DNA from: Cytobacillus massiliigabonensis
GTDB taxonomy: Bacteria > Bacillota > Bacilli > Bacillales > Cytobacillaceae
Direction of reading: 5' to 3'
Assembly (NCBI RefSeq): GCF_900199725.1
Contig: NZ_LT904903.1
Location: 275,920-339,919, forward strand
DNA: 64,000 nt
In this document: in pieces, positions 59,173-64,000 of the stretch
Position numbering within the stretch: position 1 is the first letter of the stretch
Layout of the letters: each line of letters opens with the position of its first letter
Notes under the pieces: generated by a model
Seen by the model: only the letters and a program-made list of their open reading frames with translations
Database searches by the model: none
Told to the model about the DNA's origin: nothing
Position numbers and translations under genes: made by a program

Positions 59173-61011
59173 TTAATCCGCTTTTGGCAGAACAATTCCT
59201 TTATATAATTGAACTGTAATCATGTAATAAACAGCATAAATGAAGATAAAAATACAAATAGGGAGCCATACTCGGAAGTACGGATCGATTAAGATAAATG
59301 AGAACATGTTCATTCCAGCCAATACATGGACAATACCGATAATGGCTGGAAATAGGAAGACAAGAAACAATTCCTTATAAATAGACTTTGTCAGCAAGCT
59401 GTAACGGACACCGATTTTTCGCAGCATCTGATAGCGATTGATGTCTTTAGAGGCACCAGAGAGAATCTTAAACATTAAGCAGCTAGCCATCATCGCCAAG
59501 AATGCAATCCCTAAGAAAAATCCCATAAATACAGTGCCGCTTGCAACACCATAGAATTCTTGGTAAGAGCGATATTTGCTATTAATGGATTCTGCATGGT
59601 CATACTTACTTTGCTGAAGTAGATCAAGCTTTTTCCACTCTTCTTTATGTGCTTCGAAATCATCTGAGATTCCGATAAAGACATTGCCTTCCTTTCCTTG
59701 TATTTCATCATATTTCTTCTGTTCGACAATTTTAATTGTATGGTCAGGATATACATAATAGGGTTGAATGGTACTTAGTGCGTGTGCCCAACTATCCGGG
59801 ACCAAAATTTGATCACTTCCTTGTTCTGCATAAGCAACTGCATCAGCTGGCAGCTCCCCCGAAACTCGTTCATGCTTTCCGAAGCTCCCTTTATCCGTAT
59901 ATACCTGAATGAATGGACGGTTCTTCTCAAGCTCTTCCTTTATATAGTACACGAACTGATCATCGGTTTTATAATGGTACTCATCTTTTTCATTAAATGT
60001 AATTTTTGCTAATGTATCCTTTTCCTCTGCTGTAGGATTATGGGTTACAATATCGTAGATTTCGAAGCCATTTACCATCAGCATGATGTTATTTTTAAAT
60101 GCCATTCCAGCAGAAATGGCGCCTGCTCCCAAGGCGACAAGCATTGCAACAGTTGCTAAGATTTTTGTTAAGCTATTGATTCGAAAGTTTAATTGGGCAA
60201 ATGTAAATACATTAATCCCTTTTTCCGTCCGTTTTTTATTTCCTTTCATTTTCTTAATAATAAGTGGAAGAAGAGACATGAAAATCAAATACGTTCCCGA
60301 TGTAATCGTCACCAGTGCGAGGATAATTCCTATTTCTTTAAGATCCCCCATATTTACCATTGCTGCATAACCAATAGCTAATAATATGATAGAAAAGAAA
60401 GCAATAAAAGCAGTCCTTTTTCCTTTAATAACAGCATGTTCTGTTTGAATATCAGAATGAACAAGCTGCAATACTGTTATACGTGATAGTTTAATCCCGT
60501 TCAAAATAGCTGACAAAATGAATAGGAAAAGGAAGAAGACGCCAGTAACCGCTATGGATGGCAAGTAAAAGGCATGATAACCGCCTGCTGTAAATTCAAG
60601 CTGCTTCATTAGCAGCTGGCCAATTCCTTGGGCAAGTCCGACCCCTAATGTCATCCCGAGTAAAAGAGAGATGAACCCGAGGACAATCGTTTCTATAAAC
60701 ATAAGTGATGTAATCTTTTGTTTCTTTGCTCCTAACATCATGTACATGCCAAACTCTTTTTGGCGCAGTGATAGTAAAAAGGAATTGGCATATAAAATAT
60801 AGAAAAAAGTAATAATCGCTAACAGAAACGAACCAGCATGAAATACAAATTGTATCGAGTCAATAACAGAATTCGCTTCGATAAATGCTTTATTAAGTGC
60901 TAGTGTTTGGAACATGTAAAAAATTGAAATAGACATGACAAGACCTGCCAGTAAAACAATATAGTCTTTCAGTTTGCTCTTCAGCCCTGACATGGAAAGC
61001 TTGAATAACAT
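59173..61011 (-). CDS. BceB-like ABC transporter permease
   Basis: 612 aa. Ten helices in the 1+3 / large external domain / 2+4 style of BceB permeases: QKEFGMYMMLGAKKQKI near 80-96 is the FtsX coupling region, the external domain spans about 300-480, and a second FtsX region (YQMLRKIGVRYSLL) follows. Members sense and protect against cell-wall-active peptides. The ATPase gene is 17 nt upstream. It forms a three-gene operon with a DUF418 protein first. Confidence 0.9.
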   Translation of the reverse strand: MLFKLSMSGLKSKLKDYIVLLAGLVMSISIFYMFQTLALNKAFIEANSVIDSIQFVFHAGSFLLAIITFFYILYANSFLLSLRQKEFGMYMMLGAKKQKITSLMFIETIVLGFISLLLGMTLGVGLAQGIGQLLMKQLEFTAGGYHAFYLPSIAVTGVFFLFLFILSAILNGIKLSRITVLQLVHSDIQTEHAVIKGKRTAFIAFFSIILLAIGYAAMVNMGDLKEIGIILALVTITSGTYLIFMSLLPLIIKKMKGNKKRTEKGINVFTFAQLNFRINSLTKILATVAMLVALGAGAISAGMAFKNNIMLMVNGFEIYDIVTHNPTAEEKDTLAKITFNEKDEYHYKTDDQFVYYIKEELEKNRPFIQVYTDKGSFGKHERVSGELPADAVAYAEQGSDQILVPDSWAHALSTIQPYYVYPDHTIKIVEQKKYDEIQGKEGNVFIGISDDFEAHKEEWKKLDLLQQSKYDHAESINSKYRSYQEFYGVASGTVFMGFFLGIAFLAMMASCLMFKILSGASKDINRYQMLRKIGVRYSLLTKSIYKELFLVFLFPAIIGIVHVLAGMNMFSFILIDPYFRVWLPICIFIFIYAVYYMITVQLYKGIVLPKAD

Positions 61012-61028
61012 TTCTTTCCCTCCTCTCC

Positions 61029-61790
61029 CTAAGCCTTTTGTGTGCCAAGATCTGCTAGCACATCTAAGATTTCTTTGTAAAACAGTTCACGGGTTCCAGC
61101 CCGATGAATTTCTTTATATAATTCTCCATCGTGGATAAATAAAATTCGCTGACAGTAACTTGCACTAAAAGGATCATGGGTAACCATCATAATGGAAACT
61201 TGCTGCTCTTCATTTAAGCTTGTCATTGCTTCTAATAGACTCATCGCATTTTTTGAATCCAGTGCTCCTGTCGGTTCGTCTCCTAAAATGATGGCTGGTT
61301 CATGGACAAGCGCTCTTGCAGCTGCAGAACGCTGCTTTTGCCCCCCAGATACTTCTGCTGGATATTTTGGAAGTATCTCAGAGATTCCTAATGTATTGGC
61401 TACTTTTTCAACCTTTTGCCCAATCTTTCTTGATGGCACACCCTGCAACGAAAGAGGCAAGGCGATATTTTCGTAAATAGTTAAGTTTTCCAGAAGGTTG
61501 AAATCTTGAAAGATAAATCCTAGCTTTTGTGACCGAAAATCTGATAACTCGCCCTCCTTCATTTTGGTAATATCAATCCCAGCTATTTTGACGCTGCCAT
61601 TTGTCGCTTTATCCAATGTTGATATGACATTTAGCAATGTTGTTTTTCCGGAACCAGAAGGACCCATAATTCCAACAAACTCACCTTCATGAATGGAAAA
61701 CGAAACGCCTTTTAAGGCATGGGATTGATTACTCCCTTTTTTTCCATAAACCTTTTCTATGTTTCTTACGTCAACAACTGATGTTTTCAT
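61029..61790 (-). CDS. BceA-like ABC transporter ATP-binding protein
   Basis: 253 aa. Walker A GPSGSGKTT, Q-loop FIFQDFNLL, signature VSGGQKQR, Walker B ILGDEPTGALD and H-loop THD. LDSKN after Walker B is typical of the Bce/MacB branch. It starts 1 nt after the DUF418 stop (TAGAATG), so translation is coupled. The partner permease follows. Confidence 0.94.
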   Translation of the reverse strand: MKTSVVDVRNIEKVYGKKGSNQSHALKGVSFSIHEGEFVGIMGPSGSGKTTLLNVISTLDKATNGSVKIAGIDITKMKEGELSDFRSQKLGFIFQDFNLLENLTIYENIALPLSLQGVPSRKIGQKVEKVANTLGISEILPKYPAEVSGGQKQRSAAARALVHEPAIILGDEPTGALDSKNAMSLLEAMTSLNEEQQVSIMMVTHDPFSASYCQRILFIHDGELYKEIHRAGTRELFYKEILDVLADLGTQKA

Positions 61791-61791
61791 T

Positions 61792-62847
61792 CTATAAACC
61801 TCCTATATTTTGAGTATTATTTTTATGACGAATATTCTTTCTTAATGGGACCGCATGCCAATACGTAAACATACGCCAAATCCATTCGAAAGGACCTAGC
61901 CTGAAGTATTGCAGCCAAACTAAACTGAAGATGATTTGAATGACATATATGGCTAAACATATATAAAGTGTTTGAATATAAGTTAGATTGGCCGTGAAAT
62001 TAAATAAACGGTCAGATAGTAAAATTAACGCTGTTTGTCCAACATAGTTTGTGAATGCCATGCGCCCATATTGTTTCAGGGGGCTTAAACTGGATGGAAC
62101 AATTTTTGTTTGTAATAGCAGGAGAAGGAAACCGATATAAAAAGCTGATATAATTGGGCCGTTCGCAACCCCTATTTGCAGAAACTTGCTTGCTTGATCG
62201 ATAGGACCATCTTCGTCTAGCATGATCATCGTTTCGAAAGGCTGATCAGGCAGATTTAAGTACTGGAGATACAGCCCTATTCCGCTTAGAATGAGCATAA
62301 TTGCTGTAAAGATAGCAAGCTGTTTTGTTTTTTCCTTCAGATTTTCAAATACTTGATATTGCCCACAAGCAATCCCTAGCAAAATTAGTGGCAGGGTCAA
62401 TGCTGCCTTTATTCCCATAACGCCAAACACAATGATAAGTATGATGCTAATTGATAAGTTCAAACGTTTATTTACTTTATAAAAAGGCAATAAAATAAAG
62501 CCGCAAACAGCATATATCATTAATGCCTCTCCCGGATGAAACATGGAATGAAGAATTCCAAATGCAAACATAACAGCAACTCTGCGCAAAAACAGGACAT
62601 ATCCTTTTTTTCCTTTTGCATTGGCACGCGTAATAAATAGATAGAACCCAACACCAAAGAGAAAAGAGAAAATAGAGTAAAAACGACCTTCTACAAATAA
62701 GTATAAAAATTGCTGGTAGCCTGCATCCGCCGTATGCGGATCGGGTATTGAAATATCAAGCAGTGCAAGGATATTAACTAAAATAATTCCAAGCAATGCA
62801 AATCCTCGAATGTAATCAAGTGCATCAATTCGTTTGATTGTTTTCAT
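61792..62847 (-). CDS. DUF418 domain membrane protein
   Basis: 351 aa with about nine helices. The N-terminal RIDALDYIRGFALLGIILVNI and the C-terminal GPFEWIWRMFTYWHAVPLRK are diagnostic of DUF418 proteins (YeiB/YxaH-like). Function unknown. AAGGAG lies 15 nt before the ATG, but 7 nt before a three-codon ORF whose stop overlaps this start. It heads an operon with BceAB-like genes. Confidence 0.87.
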   Translation of the reverse strand: MKTIKRIDALDYIRGFALLGIILVNILALLDISIPDPHTADAGYQQFLYLFVEGRFYSIFSFLFGVGFYLFITRANAKGKKGYVLFLRRVAVMFAFGILHSMFHPGEALMIYAVCGFILLPFYKVNKRLNLSISIILIIVFGVMGIKAALTLPLILLGIACGQYQVFENLKEKTKQLAIFTAIMLILSGIGLYLQYLNLPDQPFETMIMLDEDGPIDQASKFLQIGVANGPIISAFYIGFLLLLLQTKIVPSSLSPLKQYGRMAFTNYVGQTALILLSDRLFNFTANLTYIQTLYICLAIYVIQIIFSLVWLQYFRLGPFEWIWRMFTYWHAVPLRKNIRHKNNTQNIGGL

Positions 62848-62855
62848 TTTTTCAT
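62844..62855 (-). CDS. Three-codon ORF (Met-Lys-Lys-stop) coupled to the DUF418 start
   Basis: ATG AAA AAA TGA with an ideal 7-nt spacing from AAGGAG (62863-62868). Its TGA overlaps the ATG of the DUF418 gene, so ribosomes could reinitiate there. It may also be chance. Confidence 0.4.
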   Translation of the reverse strand: MKK

Positions 62856-62935
62856 TATGCAGCTCCTTGTAAGTATGACTTCGTTCATCATACAGAAGGC
62901 TGATACAAATACATATTGCTTTCCCTTACAATGTC

Positions 62936-62953
62936 TCTTACATTTTTGTAAGA
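62936..62953. promoter_or_regulatory. BceR-type operator box 2
   Basis: TCTTACA-TTTT-TGTAAGA, perfect 7-bp arms and a perfect fit to TNACA-N4-TGTAA. Another CTTACA lies 12 bp to the left (62925-62930). It sits between the DUF418/ABC operon and the divergent response regulator. Confidence 0.8.
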
Positions 62954-63025
62954 TAGTCAGTTATTGTAAAAAGAGCACTCCAAAGATTATGATAGCTATA
63001 CAAACTCTATAAAAGGTGAAGAAAA

Positions 63026-63718
63026 ATGGATAAAGAGATAAACATTTTAGTAGTGGAAGATGATAATGATATTAGCCAGCTGCTATGCAGCATAATCAAA
63101 AGGAGCGGGTATGTCCCGCAGCCTGCCTTCTCAGGTACTGAAGCGATGATTTATTTAGAAAAACAAGAGTGGGATATGATTCTGCTAGATTTAATGCTGC
63201 CTGGTATGAGTGGAGAAGAAATTCTTGTCGAAATTGGTAAGAAAAGTTCGATTCCCGTCCTCATCATCTCCGCAAAATTGGAGCAGAAAACGAAAATTGA
63301 GGCACTAAGAACAGGAGCAGATGATTATATAACGAAACCGTTCGATATTGAGGAAGTTGCAGCAAGGATTGATTCCCATTTACGGAGATATAGACGGTCA
63401 AAGGATTCACTAGAAAAAACAGAGTTAAAGCATAAAGATATTTGTATTGATACAGAAGCAAAAGCAGTGAAGGTAAATGGAAGAGAGGTTCCATTAACCG
63501 CACGTGAATATGCGATATTAGTTCTGCTGCTGTCTTCACCTAAGAAAGTTTTTACAAAGGCAAACTTATTCGAAGCTGTATGGAATGAAGTATTTTATGG
63601 CGATGATAATACGATTAATGTACATATGAGCAATTTAAGGAATAAACTAGCCAAGGCTAATCCGAATGAAGAATATATCGAGACCATTTGGGGAATGGGC
63701 TATCGTTTAAAATCTTAA
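63026..63718 (+). CDS. OmpR family response regulator
   Basis: 230 aa. Receiver with Asp12-Asp13 (VVEDDND), phosphoacceptor Asp55 (LLDLMLPGMSG), Ser and Lys (TKP) conserved; winged helix from about 135. No kinase gene precedes or directly follows in the window. An ABC gene starts 80 nt later behind a direct-repeat array, so it probably controls that transporter; the kinase may lie past the window end. Confidence 0.94.
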   Translation: MDKEINILVVEDDNDISQLLCSIIKRSGYVPQPAFSGTEAMIYLEKQEWDMILLDLMLPGMSGEEILVEIGKKSSIPVLIISAKLEQKTKIEALRTGADDYITKPFDIEEVAARIDSHLRRYRRSKDSLEKTELKHKDICIDTEAKAVKVNGREVPLTAREYAILVLLLSSPKKVFTKANLFEAVWNEVFYGDDNTINVHMSNLRNKLAKANPNEEYIETIWGMGYRLKS

Positions 63719-63769
63719 GGTTTTCTTAAGAATCGTCTTAAGCCTTTCTTATGTTTTCCTTTCTATACT
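63714..63769 (+). promoter_or_regulatory. CTTAAG direct-repeat array with promoter
   Basis: CTTAAG at 63714, 63725 and 63737 and CTTATG at 63748, spaced 11, 12 and 11 bp (one helical turn). TATACT at 63764-63769 is the -10. The array replaces the -35, as expected for an OmpR-type activator. Confidence 0.75.
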
Positions 63770-63797
63770 AAAAGCATCACATGAGGGAGGGGAAAAA

Positions 63798-64000
63798 ATG
63801 AATGAATACGTTCTAAGAACCAGCCATTTATCCAAAAGATATAAGCAGCAATTTGCGCTCAATAAAATAGACCTTACGATTAAAAAAGGTTCCATTTATG
63901 GATTTATCGGGCAAAATGGCGCTGGAAAATCAACACTCATACGTGTAGTAACAGGGCTGGCGTATCCGACAAGCGGATCCATCGAGCTATTCGGAAAAAG
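63798..64000 (+). CDS. ABC transporter ATP-binding protein (BcrA-like), partial
   Basis: The first 67 codons, cut by the window end. Walker A GQNGAGKST and the start NEYVLRTSHLSKRYKQQFAL are typical of the bacitracin/lantibiotic-immunity BcrA branch. GGGAGGGG precedes the ATG. It is behind the CTTAAG array and so probably under the response regulator upstream. Remaining domains not visible. Confidence 0.88.
   Translation, partial: MNEYVLRTSHLSKRYKQQFALNKIDLTIKKGSIYGFIGQNGAGKSTLIRVVTGLAYPTSGSIELFGK

Overview
The window looks like chromosomal DNA of an AT-rich Gram-positive endospore-former of the Bacillaceae. This rests on the gene families present (ABC-F with a leader attenuator, LiaI/LiaH, ZagA/YciC with Zur boxes, YcgQ/YcgR, YmcC/PksA-like pair, LrgAB, Bce-type modules), purine-rich Shine-Dalgarno sites, frequent TTG starts and many U-tailed terminators. 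No rRNA, phage, plasmid or CRISPR feature was seen. The genus cannot be fixed from the sequence alone.

Layout. 69-702: seven tRNA genes (Gln, Cys, Gly, Ile, Asn, Ser, Arg) closed by a terminator. 0.97-9.96 kb: phosphatase, hydrolase, lrgA-lrgB-kinase operon facing a MarR regulator, ArsR-like regulator plus MFS exporter, two small proteins and a membrane diguanylate cyclase. 10.1-18.6 kb: aldo/keto reductase and MFS exporter facing an HxlR regulator, a repetitive protein, an acetyltransferase, a flavin reductase facing an ArsR regulator, a TsdA-like dihaem cytochrome and an orphan response regulator whose phosphoacceptor Asp is Glu. 18.8-24 kb: a translationally coupled SDR / QueA-like / VOC unit, a chemoreceptor and a liaIH-like pair. 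24.1-28.9 kb: a zinc-starvation block with three Zur boxes (COG0523 GTPase plus zinc-free L33; zinc-binding lipoprotein; YcgR/YcgQ permease pair). 29-36 kb: ABC-F resistance protein with a four-segment attenuator and a three-codon leader ORF, NERD protein, YbaK-type deacylase, patatin and MMPL transporter. 36.3-44.9 kb: SDR, TetR plus paired SMR exporters sharing an operator, DUF4309-NodB lipoprotein, regulator / GIY-YIG / MATE unit and a PadR-controlled pair of membrane proteins with a 51-residue repeat. 45-48.3 kb: LysR/YeiH and YmcC/TetR divergent pairs, the TetR apparently leaderless. 48.4-64 kb: 38-aa peptide and lipoprotein behind a BceR-type box, ABC-FtsX exporter with its two-component system, two large secreted enzymes bracketed by decayed IS3-family fragments, and a Bce-like DUF418/ABC operon facing an OmpR-type regulator with a CTTAAG repeat array in front of a further ABC transporter that runs off the window.

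The common theme is regulator-plus-exporter modules and cell-envelope stress or antimicrobial-peptide sensing. The items that most deserve follow-up are the QueA-like operon, the ABC-F attenuator, the leaderless TetR with its mirrored operators, the 51-residue repeat membrane protein, and the BceR-type boxes that may connect two distant envelope-stress loci.
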